NCBI GenBank assembly: GCA_024195585.1
Contig: SWBL01000148.1
Span: 1 to 64,000 of the forward strand
Direction of reading: 5' to 3'
Source: Aureobasidium sp. EXF-3400
Lineage: Eukaryota; Ascomycota; Dothideomycetes; Dothideales; Saccotheciaceae
DNA length: 64,000 nucleotides
How positions within the stretch are numbered: the first letter of the stretch is position 1; each line of letters opens with the position of its first letter. The translations under genes and the position numbers were made by a program. The notes under the pieces are model-generated. The model was not told the origin of the DNA. It searched no databases and saw nothing but the letters and a program-made list of their open reading frames with translations. Positions 1 to 9,542 of this stretch are shown here, one piece after another.

Positions 1-192
1 GGTCACCCACCGTAGTACTAATCTGCCGTTCAACTGCTTATGTATGGCAGAGCGGACGGGATGCCCAGTTTTCAGCTGACTGTGGCCGTATGTGCTTGTC
101 AAACTATTTTTTGGAAATAACAATTTAGCCTCTGTGACTAGGGAGAATAACGACATCGAGATGCTTGCCTACAATCGCGACTTCCGTCTTTC

Positions 193-943
193 TCATACAC
201 TAGCAGGCTGAGGATCACCAGGCTTGGCTTTATAACTGATCCTACCCGCAGGCAGGAAGAAAAGCGCGATCAGAGCCCCTCCACGCACCTCTGGATAGTG
301 ATGAGTACCAGGTCCTGGCGATGTCCACCCTGCACCCTGCCAACCTTGCATACCCTTCAACTCCGCAGTCTTGTCGATTTGCACCACACAATTGATCTCG
401 CCATAAGGATGAGAGTGATATTGACCCGAGTACTGTGTTTTTGATTTACGTCAGTACAACAGCTCAAAGAGGAGTGAGAAAGAGATACAAAAACATACCT
501 CTTCTTCACTCTCCATGTATACGGTTGTGATGGAGAAGAATCTGTTTTCAGCACTAGGCAGCAGAATCTTGGAACGTCTGTACTTTGCTCCATCGAGTTC
601 GAAATTGGCGACCCATCCTTCTTTGAGGCCTTGACGGGTTAGACTGCATAGGTCTTCGTATATTGGATTGCCTGCGCGGTAGTTTTCGTTTAGATAGGCT
701 TCTAGTTGGTGGCCTGGTGTTCTGTAATAAAGTGGCTATGTTTAGTGTTGGACTAGGTAAAAGAAAGAGGAAGAGAGAGGTTTACAGGTCTTCGACTTCG
801 GAGAAGAAGTCACGGCAGCGGGAAACTAATTTTTGAGCTGTTGGATGAGCGGTTAGATCTACTTCGGTGGGAGGGACGTCGTTGGTTGATGGAGTTGCGT
901 TCATGGTTGGAGGGACCGAAGAGCTCATTACTGCTGCTGCCAT
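193..943 (-). CDS. 4-hydroxylaminobenzoate lyase-like protein (PnbB/DUF4863 family)
   Basis: Three exons (943..786, 721..499, 432..193) joined at gt-ag introns give a 206-residue protein in a closed frame. The C-terminal exon carries the conserved cupin-like core HSHPYGEINCVVQI followed by GAGWTSPGPGTHHYPEVRGG and a FFLPAGRISY end, which I recognise from the p-hydroxylaminobenzoate lyase (PnbB, DUF4863) family. In bacteria that enzyme converts 4-hydroxylaminobenzoate to protocatechuate and ammonia during nitrobenzoate breakdown; the substrate of fungal members is not known to me. Conserved His and Glu residues in the HSHPYGE and HHYPE stretches are plausible metal or substrate ligands (inference). 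No signal peptide is visible, so a cytosolic enzyme is likely. It is divergently arranged with the reductase at 1422, sharing a 478-bp upstream region. Confidence 0.8.
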
Positions 944-1421
944 TGTTGCTAGATTGGAGATGCTACAGTAATAGTACGAGAGACAGATAGATAGTTGTGG
1001 ATGTTCAAAGATCAGAGAAGAGCACTCTTATCCTGTAAGATGTACTTGATTTTGTGTATAGTAATCAAGAAACACAGAGGTCAGCCACCATAAAGCAAGA
1101 CCCCGCTCCGGATAGTTCGGTATGATTTTCTAGGCATTTGCATAACAAAGAAGTGTTTGGCTTCGATGTTACTGGTTGATGAGGCTGTGGAACACATGAC
1201 GAGATGGTCAACTTAAAATGTAGACAAGCTTGTTGGATCGCCCTGTGGTTGTGTGCTGCTGCAACGTTGGACGAGAGCTTGGTGACCATCACGACCACAC
1301 TCGACGAGGAGATGAACTGAAGGTCTTGCTGCTTCACCCTCCATCCCATCTCATCTCGTTACTGTTTATCTATTGAAAACACTGTTTACTGTTTCTTCGA
1401 GTCGATATCCAAACTAACACA
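944..1421. promoter_or_regulatory. Shared divergent promoter region
   Basis: 478 bp separate the start codons of the divergent lyase-like gene (minus) and the reductase gene (plus). It must hold both promoters. I see no convincing TATA box or repeated operator-like motif. Short open frames here are not credible genes. Confidence 0.5.
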
Positions 1422-2576
1422 ATGCCCACAATGAAAGAAGCTCATATCGACGCTGACACAAATGTCACACTCCACGATGTGCCAATACCTGAACTGATGG
1501 ATCCACATCAGATCCTCATCCAAGTTGTCGTAGCAGGATGCAACCCGAAAGATTGGAAGATGCCTGCAGGCATGCTTGTCACAATCGGTTCATGCCCCAA
1601 CAGCGGCGATGATGTAGCAGGTGTATACCATCCGAACTCGTGTCTCATAAAAGATCCTCCATTACTTTACTAACTCTTTGGTCGTCAAGGTATTGTTTCT
1701 GCCGTCGGCTCCAGCGTCTATGACTTTCAACCCGGTGACCGTGTAGCTGCACTACATCAACTCGGTGCTCCGCATGGGACTTACGCTGAGATGGCTCTCG
1801 TCTGGGACCATACGACATTTCATATTGGAGATCGCCCTTTCGAAGAGGCTGCTGCGATACCAATGGCATACTACATGGCATCTATCGGCCTTTTCGGAAT
1901 GCTGAGGTTGCCGATGTTGTGGCAGCGTTCTCAGGGTGAGGATAGAGCGATGCCTCTGGTGATATACGGTGCCTCCGGGGCTGTCGGTTCTGCGGCCGTT
2001 CAACTCGCTGTCAACGCAGATTACCATCCACTCATATGTATCGCGGGAGCGTCAGGAGAATCCGTGGTCCAACCGCTCATCGATAGCAGCAAAGGTGACG
2101 TGGTTCTCGACTACAGAGAAGGGTCCGAGAAGCTTGTCGAAAACATGAAAGCTGCACTCGGCAAGCATGAATTACACTATGCTTTTGACTGCGTGAGCGA
2201 ACATGGTTCATCAGCAAACATATGCCGCGTACTTCAAAAAGGAGGCCATGTCAGTCTAATTTTGCCATCAGGAGTCAAAGACGTCCCGTCTGGATTTGAG
2301 GTCAGCACGACAATGGCTGGAAATCTGTGGGCTGGGTTCAACAAGAGCGACAAGCATGGTGCGATGGCTCTAGCTGGAGGAGCGGATTTTGGGTATTGCC
2401 ATTCCAAGTTGCTCGGGCGCTGGCTCAGTGAGGGCAAGCTTCGTGTTCACAGTCCTGAAGTGGTTGATGGTGGCTTGCTCGGCGGCGTAGAGACGGCGCT
2501 CAAGAACCTGAGGGGGGGAAAGAACCATGGGGTGAAATATGTTGTACGTGTCAGCGAGACGCCTGGTCTGAAGTGA
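1422..2576 (+). CDS. MDR-superfamily NADPH oxidoreductase (enoyl/quinone reductase type)
   Basis: Two exons (1422..1620 and 1690..2576; intron donor gtgtat, acceptor tcaag) give 361 residues, the normal size for zinc-independent medium-chain dehydrogenase/reductases. The N-terminal GroES-like half has GCNPKDWKMP and GDDVAGIVSAVG, the form seen in fungal trans-acting enoyl reductases (ToxD/LovC-like) and related quinone reductases. The Rossmann half shows IYGASGAVGSAAVQLA, the NADPH-binding loop, and PFEEAAAIPMAYYMA before it. The catalytic-zinc cysteines of alcohol dehydrogenases are absent. It would use NADPH to reduce an activated C=C bond or a quinone in the cytosol. No polyketide synthase lies nearby, so a role as a stand-alone reductase is more likely than a cluster enoyl reductase. 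Confidence 0.85.
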
Positions 2577-3104
2577 GATGAATTCGGGACAGCATCAGAT
2601 ACATCTTATCGATTTCGGTGTTACGTCAGTAACAATCATATGGGTGATGGCTGGCGAGAAGTTGGTCCCGCGAAACCATATCGTTCACGCTGCCACTTCG
2701 ATATGAATCCGACATCACAATGTTTTTGATTCATGATGTCCATATCTTGAACAACACAACTCCATATAGCCAACCTAGATATTTTGTATGCCCTGAGTGT
2801 CACTAGAAAAACAAATAAGTAAGTACGAGGCATTGTGGCTGCTCCAGGAGGAGTGCAAGTTTGCTGACAGGGTCGGAAGCACACCAAGTCGATATGTGCA
2901 TAAAGCTTATGTATATTTATGCATATAGAAGCCCAAGGGAAGCGCGTCACTTGAGGAAGGAACAGCTATTGTCATCTCCCTGTTCACTCAATCACTTTCC
3001 GCCAAACCATTCAATCGCGTCTTTTTACCTCTATTCCATCATCGAAACCACTCAAAATCCATTGATCCATCTCAAAACACGTCGAGGAAACGAAAAGCGA
3101 CACA
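2577..3104. other. Intergenic, no gene seen
   Basis: 528 bp between tandem plus-strand genes. It holds the reductase 3' end and the promoter of the SAP-domain gene. Short frames on both strands lack family resemblance or good starts. Confidence 0.5.
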
Positions 3105-3977
3105 ATGACCGAATACACCAAGATGAAGAACGCCGAGCTGGAGGCGCTGCTTAAAGAGCGCAACCTCCCTCACACTGGCAAGAAGGCCGATCTGATCAAG
3201 CGACTTCAAGAAAGCGATGCGCCCGCAAAGACCGCCGAAGATGAGATCGACTGGGACGACGAGCCCGCAGCAGCAGCCTCCAAAGCAACCACAGAAGCCG
3301 CCGCCGTCGCAATCGCTGCTGGTGGTCAAGGACAACCTCCAAACCCTCAAGCCGTGCCCAACCAGCAAGCCGACATCGATCCCTCGCAGACAGACGACCT
3401 CACAGTAATCAAGCCCGCTGAAACCGACGCGTCAACAGCTGCACCCGCCGACCCTGAGACCACCGCAGACGCCAGCGCACCCTCGGAAGCTCAACCAGAA
3501 GAACCAGCCAAGCCTGCCGTCGACTTCACCTCTGGACTCGCCAAGACGACTCTGGACCAAGAGATTGAGAAGCGCAAGGCACGCGCAAAGAAGTTTGGCT
3601 TGAACGAGGATGAGGATGAGGCATTGAAGGCTCTGGAACGCGCAAAGCGCTTCGGCAACACCGAGATGCCCGGAAAGCTCAACGAAGCTCTCCCCGAGCG
3701 TCGCGAGCGCAAGAGAGGCGCTCCTGCCGATGGAGAACAGCAAGGTGCCCCCAAGAAGCGTGAGAACACCGAGAACAAGCGCGAAAACAACGACAACGGC
3801 AACAACAGGCGCGGTGGTCGCAGGGACGGTGGTAGAAGAGGAGGCGCACAAACTCAGGCAAAGGCATCCGCTCCTGCAGCACCTGCGCCTGCAAAGAAGG
3901 AGAAGCCGCAAATCAGCGAGGCAGACCGGGCAAAGGCCGAGGCTCGCAAGGCAAGATTCGCATCGTCATCATCATAG
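3105..3977 (+). CDS. THO1: Tho1/SARNP-type SAP-domain mRNP protein
   Basis: A single exon of 290 residues starting at an ATG in a good context (cacaATGacc). Residues about 2-40 form a SAP motif (MKNAELEALLKERNLPHTG then KKADLIKRLQ), a helix-turn-helix that binds DNA or RNA. Around residues 140-190 the pattern TTLDQEIEKRKARAKKFG followed by ALERAKRFG matches the Tho1/MOS11 C-terminal RNA-binding segment, repeated twice in degenerate form. The tail is Arg/Gly-rich (NNRRGGRRDGGRRGG) and Lys/Ala-rich, typical of RNA binding and arginine methylation. Yeast Tho1 and human SARNP act with Sub2/UAP56 in packaging and export of nascent mRNA, so a nuclear role is expected. The middle is an Ala/Pro/Thr-rich disordered linker. 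It converges on the acyl-CoA synthetase gene, with 294 bp between stops. Confidence 0.9.
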   Translation: MTEYTKMKNAELEALLKERNLPHTGKKADLIKRLQESDAPAKTAEDEIDWDDEPAAAASKATTEAAAVAIAAGGQGQPPNPQAVPNQQADIDPSQTDDLTVIKPAETDASTAAPADPETTADASAPSEAQPEEPAKPAVDFTSGLAKTTLDQEIEKRKARAKKFGLNEDEDEALKALERAKRFGNTEMPGKLNEALPERRERKRGAPADGEQQGAPKKRENTENKRENNDNGNNRRGGRRDGGRRGGAQTQAKASAPAAPAPAKKEKPQISEADRAKAEARKARFASSSS

Positions 3978-4271
3978 AATGAATCACTCTATAGTTATGG
4001 CACCTGGTTTTGAGTATGCTCGTATCGCGACCCTTGGATCAGGAAGGTGTGGTGTCTAGCACTGTCGCAAACACTCTTCTTGCGTTATCAGAAACCGCTC
4101 CATACAAATGTAGGGTAGCATCCGAATGAAAAACACGAAAGTTCTGGAATGAATATGAATTGGAGTCTTCACGGGACATGATGGCGTAACAATAGGAAAA
4201 TCGTTGAAATGGTATTTTGCACTTTCTATGCTAAATGTCTGCAAAGATCACAATCGCGGCTCTAAGTTCGT

Positions 4272-6544
4272 CTACAACTTGGCTCTAGCACTGCTCTGTG
4301 CCTCAGCCTCAGTGTACATCTCATCAAGGACAGTGCGGTACTTCTTGGCCGTTTGGGGTCTCTTCAGCTTGAGTCTATTGTTGCTTGTGTTAGCCGATTG
4401 CATCGTAGTGTACCGAACAAAAACTTACGTAGGTGTGAGAAGCTCATTGTCGACGGTGAAAGGCTCCACCATCAGTCGCACATTGCGCACCATCTCGTAG
4501 CGGTTGAACTTGTTCTTCTTGCCAATCTTGTCAAGTTCCTTGAGAACAGCATGACGGACCTTGACGTCTTGAGCTGCTGCTTCCAGAGCCTTGATGTCGG
4601 TTGCGCCCAACTGCTTACCCAGTACTTTGCTTGCGAAGCCGGCAAATGTGTCAGGCTGGATACCGAAGATGGCGACCAGGAATGCTCTGTCGCTGTCTCC
4701 ATGCACGTATGCTTGCGAGAACCAGGTTGTGTTGCCGAGGTAGACGTTCTCGATGCGTTCGGGTGAGATGTACTCGCCCTGAGCAAGCTTGAGAACATTC
4801 TTTCTGCGGTCGATGATCTTGAAGCGGCCGAGCTCGTCTACTGAGCAGATATCTCCAGTGCGGAACCAGCCATCTGGGAGAAGCGTCTTTTCTGTCTCCT
4901 CGGGGTTCTTAAGGTACTCTCTGAATACGGTCGGGCCACGGACCAAAAGCTCACCACGAGGGAACGGCTTGTCGGATGCGAAGTACTCCATATCTGGCAC
5001 GTCCATGAGACACAGTTCGGTTGTAGGCATGACTGCACCACAGTTGCCGGCTGTCATGTCACCTTCGACCTGGGCGCAAGCAATGGCGTAAGTTTCGGTC
5101 AGACCGTAACCCTGAAGGAAGCTGTTTCCAAATACTACACGCATAAACTGCTGCAGCGACGGGTCGATGGGAGCCGAGCCTGACACCATGGCTCTGACGC
5201 GATCCAGACCGAGCTGAGCTGTGACCTTTCTGCCCCAGATGCGATCATAGAAGGCGTGCTTGTTTGTAGCCTGCTTGGGATCGGGGTTGCTCAGAGTTGC
5301 CAACTTGGTCGACACAACGTGCCTTGAGAGAGCTCCTCTGACACCTGATGCCTCCAGAGTGGCAGTCTTGATGGCACCACCGAAGCGGTTGTACAGACGA
5401 GGTACACTGATCAAGCTGGTGGGACGGAGCAGCTTGAAGTCCTCGACGAGTTCCAGGATGTTGCCGTGGAAGTATCCAATAGCACTGCCAGCCCAGAGAG
5501 CAGAGCCCTCAGTCACGCGCTCGTAGATATGGGCCAGGGGTAGGTAGGAACACATAACATCGTTGTCCTTCATATCGACCAGAGTCATGGAGGCCGAAGC
5601 TGCGGCAACGGCATTTGCTTGTGTCAGAACCACACCCTTGGGAGGACCAGTTGTACCCGATGTGTAGTTGATGGTAACGATATCCTCAGGTTGGGGAACG
5701 TTGTAGGGGCGAGGATTGCCCTCACCCAATGCCTCGACATCGCGAATGTAGATGACCTGGATGTCAGCTTCGGAAGCCAGAGCATTGAGAAGGTCGGCCT
5801 TGGAGTTTCCTGGTAGTTCAGTGCCTGAGGTGAGGGGGTCGAGTGAGACGATGATTTTGAGGGTGGGGCAGCGAGAGGCAAGCTTGAGCAGGGTTGGGAT
5901 ATGGCTCAAAGAGGTTGCAACGGCGGCCAGCTGTGAGTGGTTGATAATGTACTCGGTTGTGTCGGGACCTAGGGTGTCGTAAAGAGAGACAGTGTATAGA
6001 GCTTGAGACATGCATCCCAGGTCAACAATCTGCCACTCGGGACGGTTTTGGCACCAGAGACCGACACCATGCTGTCTGCCAGTGATTCCGTATTTGTGGT
6101 GGAGATGGACCATGCCGATACCGAAGTTCTTTCTTCTCTCTTGAATCTGGCCATAGGTCTCCCAAACGTAGGGTCCGAATGTCTTTGTGTTGGCATCGTA
6201 AGGGCGCTGTCCGAGACATCTCGCGTTGGGAATGCGGTTGGCTGAAGCCTCGAGTCAGCCCTGATATAGGAAATAGTCTGTATGTAACTCACCTGTCCTC
6301 TCGAAGAAGTCATGCGCAGACGTGATCTGGTCATCGTTGTGAGCACATATCCCTCTGCTAAGCTTCACACGGTGCATACCTGAGGGTCCAAGGAGTGAAG
6401 CAGACCATCCTTGAATCTCCAATGTCTGTAGATCTTGCTACGTCCCGACTCTTCGCTTCCCTCGAGGGCAACACTGTAAGGTGCGCCTGGTGGGGGAGGT
6501 GCCCTAATCTCGTTTGCTCTTGCAAGAGCTGTGGATGCCGCCAT
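4272..6544 (-). CDS. Peroxisomal long-chain acyl-CoA synthetase (Faa2/LACS type)
   Basis: Four exons (6544..6380, 6326..6293, 6241..4429, 4374..4272) close to a 704-residue protein, normal for long-chain acyl-CoA synthetases. The AMP-binding signature YTSGTTGPPKGVVLTQAN lies near residue 255, and the fatty-acyl-CoA signature GWFRTGDICSVDELGRFKII plus DRRKNVLKLAQGEYISPE near residue 520. The enzyme activates fatty acids to acyl-CoA through an acyl-adenylate. The last exon ends in Ala-Lys-Leu before the stop, a canonical PTS1 peroxisomal import signal, which points to peroxisomal beta-oxidation as for yeast Faa2. The PTS1 is found only when the last small intron (4428..4375) is spliced; without it the frame ends early at LLTPT. 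Exon 2 is only 34 nt. The start chosen is MAASTALARANE; there is an upstream codon run but no better ATG. Confidence 0.93.
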
Positions 6545-7412
6545 GTTGTTGTTCGATGCCGTCGGTAGTAGATGGTTGCAGAGAATGGTATCGTGATATT
6601 GCAAAAAAAGAAGATCTTATTTGTTCTGTAGGGACTAGGTCAGCTATTGATCATCTAGACTGGTCGACGAAGGGCGGCGCGAGGCCCCTTCGGCGACTCC
6701 GAAAACAAGTCGAGTAAGCACATACAGACAAGATGCACTCACGAGTGACGCGACAGTGAGATTGGCGGGTTGGAAGAAAGGTGGAAAGGAAACAGCAAAG
6801 GCTATCTGTTGCTTACTCGGATCCAAATGCGAGCACAATCTGGGGCATCAAGACCCGAGGTGTTCAATGTCATCGTTTAATAAATTGTCCTTTCCCATTC
6901 ACATGGAACCGAGGCATCCCGCCTCTTGGCTGCGTCACCAAAGTCAGCCATCCACGCTAAACACGAGCACCTTTAGCCTCTTTGATGCTCTCTAGCAAGC
7001 CCAATTTGATCTTGCTTCGACTCGTGACCCATCTTAAGGAGATGAGTTCCTCGAATCTCACTTGTCTCTGCAGCAAATAGATACATAAAGCAACTCCGAT
7101 GGTCATCCGTTCCTGCCGAGCCCTAGCTCTCCACGGTGGCTGAGTCGTACAGGCCGAGCCGAGGGCGGGGAGAAAACTCACGGTCCGTATTAGGAGCCTC
7201 ATCTCCGATACATACCAAAACATCCTTCTTTCGTAGGCCGTGAAGCTTTACTTCCAAATTGTGTCTGGAACATACAGAAGTGTACAAAGATAGCCTAGAT
7301 TGGAGTGCTACAACGTCTCCTCCAATATGTACAGTAGCCAAAAACGCCATAGGGCAGTCTAATCCTGCTATACCTCTATCCCAAGAAAGCCTCAAAACCC
7401 AATCATAAGTGT
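6545..7412. other. Intergenic, no gene seen
   Basis: 868 bp between two minus-strand genes: promoter of the acyl-CoA synthetase and 3' flank of the DUF3431 gene. A GC-rich stretch near 6665-6705 can form a modest hairpin (AAGGGGC/GCCCCTT-like arms), of unknown meaning. No credible ORF. Confidence 0.45.
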
Positions 7413-8684
7413 CTAAAATCCATCACCTTCTTTCCAATCTCGACCCGCCTCTGAAGCCCGGTTTCGAGGATCCCGTCCTCTCTCCCAGGCCTTGACCCTT
7501 CGTCCTCCTAAATCCCAACGCAACCTCTCGATCTCATCATGAATCCATTCTTTGCGTCCTGGTTCTGGAATCACCAGATTATCCGTCTCTTCAGGTGTCC
7601 GGCCATCGGATTTAGCTTCCATGATCAAAGCCTCGTTCTTGCGAATTTCCTGCGCCTCGTTTTCATGGTCTCTGAGGATATAGCGTAAATCAAAGAATTC
7701 GTCGTACTTTTCCGGGCCTCCAAAACAATAGCCGTAACCGTCGCAGTAACAGATGCTCATGGCTGGGCAATCCACTGCCACACCTCCAAAGATGACGATC
7801 CATATTTGTTCGAATACTCTGCCTGACAGACTGTCCGAGAGCGGTGTCTTCAGTAGCCAGTCCCTATAGTAAATGTATTTAGACAGAGGAACAGCCTGTA
7901 TACGTTCCCGACTGAGTGCGAATTGTGCACAGCAGGGCTGCGATAGTGTAGGTGGGATGGGGTCTAGAGGGAATATCTCGCTCCAGGCTTCGGCAATGAC
8001 CATCTCTTCCTGCCTCTGGTTATTAGCAACCAGCGCTCCAGGATGTATACCGCTGATTTCTGCAGGACAGCCAGGAGACCAGTGGCAGCGGAGGTTGACG
8101 TAGCCATGTCGGATGACATGATTAGGATTGAGATTCCTGACCATCTGCGCCGAGTCAAGGTCCATGATATCGTTGTTGTGCCAGGCATAGCGATGTGCGT
8201 GCATGAAGATGCTGACGTCTGAGAGATTGTTGTAATTGTCGATGATATATGAGAGGTAGACCATTGCCTCGTGTCCCTTGTTCTTTGGAGGATGCAGTTC
8301 TGCAGTCTTGTCGTCTACCACGTATATGGCAGTCCGTAGCGGTCCAATGGGATCCAGCATGTCTGCCAGTTCTGTATCCACCCAAAGTGTGTTCTCCTCT
8401 TTCTTGCGCCCTATTACCAGGGTCTTCGTGTATTCGGCATTTGGGTCTTTCGGTGTACCAGCAACGAAGGCTGGATTGGGGTTCACGAATGTGTGCATGT
8501 TCTTGGACTCATGTAGTTCCGAGGGAACGTTTTCGGACTCCATCTCTTCATCCTCTCCAAACCCCATCACCTTCGGTACATGTCGCAAAGATGTGGTAAG
8601 GTGGGTCGTGTGGAAGACTATAAAGAAGAAGAACACCAGGAAGAGAGCGAAGAGGAAGGGCGACAGACGTCGTTGAGTGATCAT
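7413..8684 (-). CDS. DUF3431 protein with N-terminal membrane anchor
   Basis: A single exon; I start it at the ATG of MITQRRLSPFLF (8684), giving 423 residues. Residues about 8-24 (PFLFALFLVFFFFIVF) are a strong uncleaved signal anchor after basic residues, so a type II membrane protein of the secretory pathway is expected. The luminal part carries the DUF3431 pattern: AIYVVDDKTAELHPPKNKGH, YLSYIIDNYNNLSD, then FMHAHRYAWHN and VNLRCHWSPGCP. This fungal family has unknown function; the short cytosolic tail, single anchor and globular luminal domain resemble Golgi glycosyltransferases in layout, which is only an analogy. A longer frame upstream to 8831 exists but begins without an ATG. The region just before the stop is rich in Arg and charged residues. 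Confidence 0.85.
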   Translation of the reverse strand: MITQRRLSPFLFALFLVFFFFIVFHTTHLTTSLRHVPKVMGFGEDEEMESENVPSELHESKNMHTFVNPNPAFVAGTPKDPNAEYTKTLVIGRKKEENTLWVDTELADMLDPIGPLRTAIYVVDDKTAELHPPKNKGHEAMVYLSYIIDNYNNLSDVSIFMHAHRYAWHNNDIMDLDSAQMVRNLNPNHVIRHGYVNLRCHWSPGCPAEISGIHPGALVANNQRQEEMVIAEAWSEIFPLDPIPPTLSQPCCAQFALSRERIQAVPLSKYIYYRDWLLKTPLSDSLSGRVFEQIWIVIFGGVAVDCPAMSICYCDGYGYCFGGPEKYDEFFDLRYILRDHENEAQEIRKNEALIMEAKSDGRTPEETDNLVIPEPGRKEWIHDEIERLRWDLGGRRVKAWERGRDPRNRASEAGRDWKEGDGF

Positions 8685-9542
8685 GGTATCGGTGTGAGGC
8701 TGACGAGCCAGTGGTTCGAGTATGCGACAGTCGTAGATAGGAGATGCAGGTTGCGTAGCAAGCCGAGTGAGCAGTCTATTCAGATCATGGCTAGCAAGAG
8801 CGCACAGAAGATAATGATAGAAAAGAAACAAATGTGTGTATACACAAGAAGGGAATAGAGAGCGGGCGTAGAGAAGTACGAGGAGGGCTCACGACAATCG
8901 ATCTTCCTCTGACGAAGCCTGCGCCCGCTGGGCCCTCAGGAACATCATGATATGCGCGATTCGATGATGATCCTCCTTGTTTCAACCAACCAACTGGGTA
9001 TCGTCAAACAAACCCATGTTCCCACTCAACGCCGCGTGTTCAACGACTAGTACTGACTAGTTTGAGTGAGGTCTTGCGTTTCGTCCACATTTTTTTCCAT
9101 GGTGGACCCTGAAGCACCGTCGTCACACGCACGCGTTCATGCAGCGATCCACCTCGCACCATGCGCCCGAGTTGTGGGGACGCTTTCTTGTGCCAATCTC
9201 GTGGAGAAGGCAACCTACAAGTTTAGCACCATAGCACTCATAAATAAGTTCACGAACAGACGTTAGCACGTGAGAATATAGGCAAATATAGATGGAAAGG
9301 GCCAAGTAATCAATTAGTAGATGGGCTTCAATAAGCAACACCTCGCTCCGATTTATATGCAGTGCACCAGTACATGAATGGAGGTATCTTGCAAGTAGAA
9401 GCATTGAGACGGCTGAGGGAAAACATCCAACCAGAGACAGAAACATTAGATCAGACAACCGTCGCCGCCAATATTCGTCTACCATCATGAAAACAAAAAT
9501 AGGAAAGATAGAACCGAAGGCGAGCAAGATAGAAATTGCACT
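8685..9542. other. Intergenic, no gene seen
   Basis: 858 bp holding the DUF3431 promoter and the 3' flank of the Rho GEF gene. A 134-codon open frame at 9123..9527 (minus) begins at a TTG and has no family resemblance; I treat it as chance. Confidence 0.5.

Noticed and set aside
3432..3911. 159-codon antisense frame over the Tho1-type gene
   Set aside because: A shadow of the Ala/Lys-rich sense frame (Cys/Leu-rich antisense); no independent evidence.
6545..6604. Upstream extension of the acyl-CoA synthetase frame
   Set aside because: No ATG in good context upstream of MAASTAL; the extension adds nothing like the family N-terminus.
9123..9527. 134-codon minus-strand open frame with a hydrophobic start
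   Set aside because: It starts at TTG, lies in the 3' flank of the Rho GEF gene and has no family pattern.
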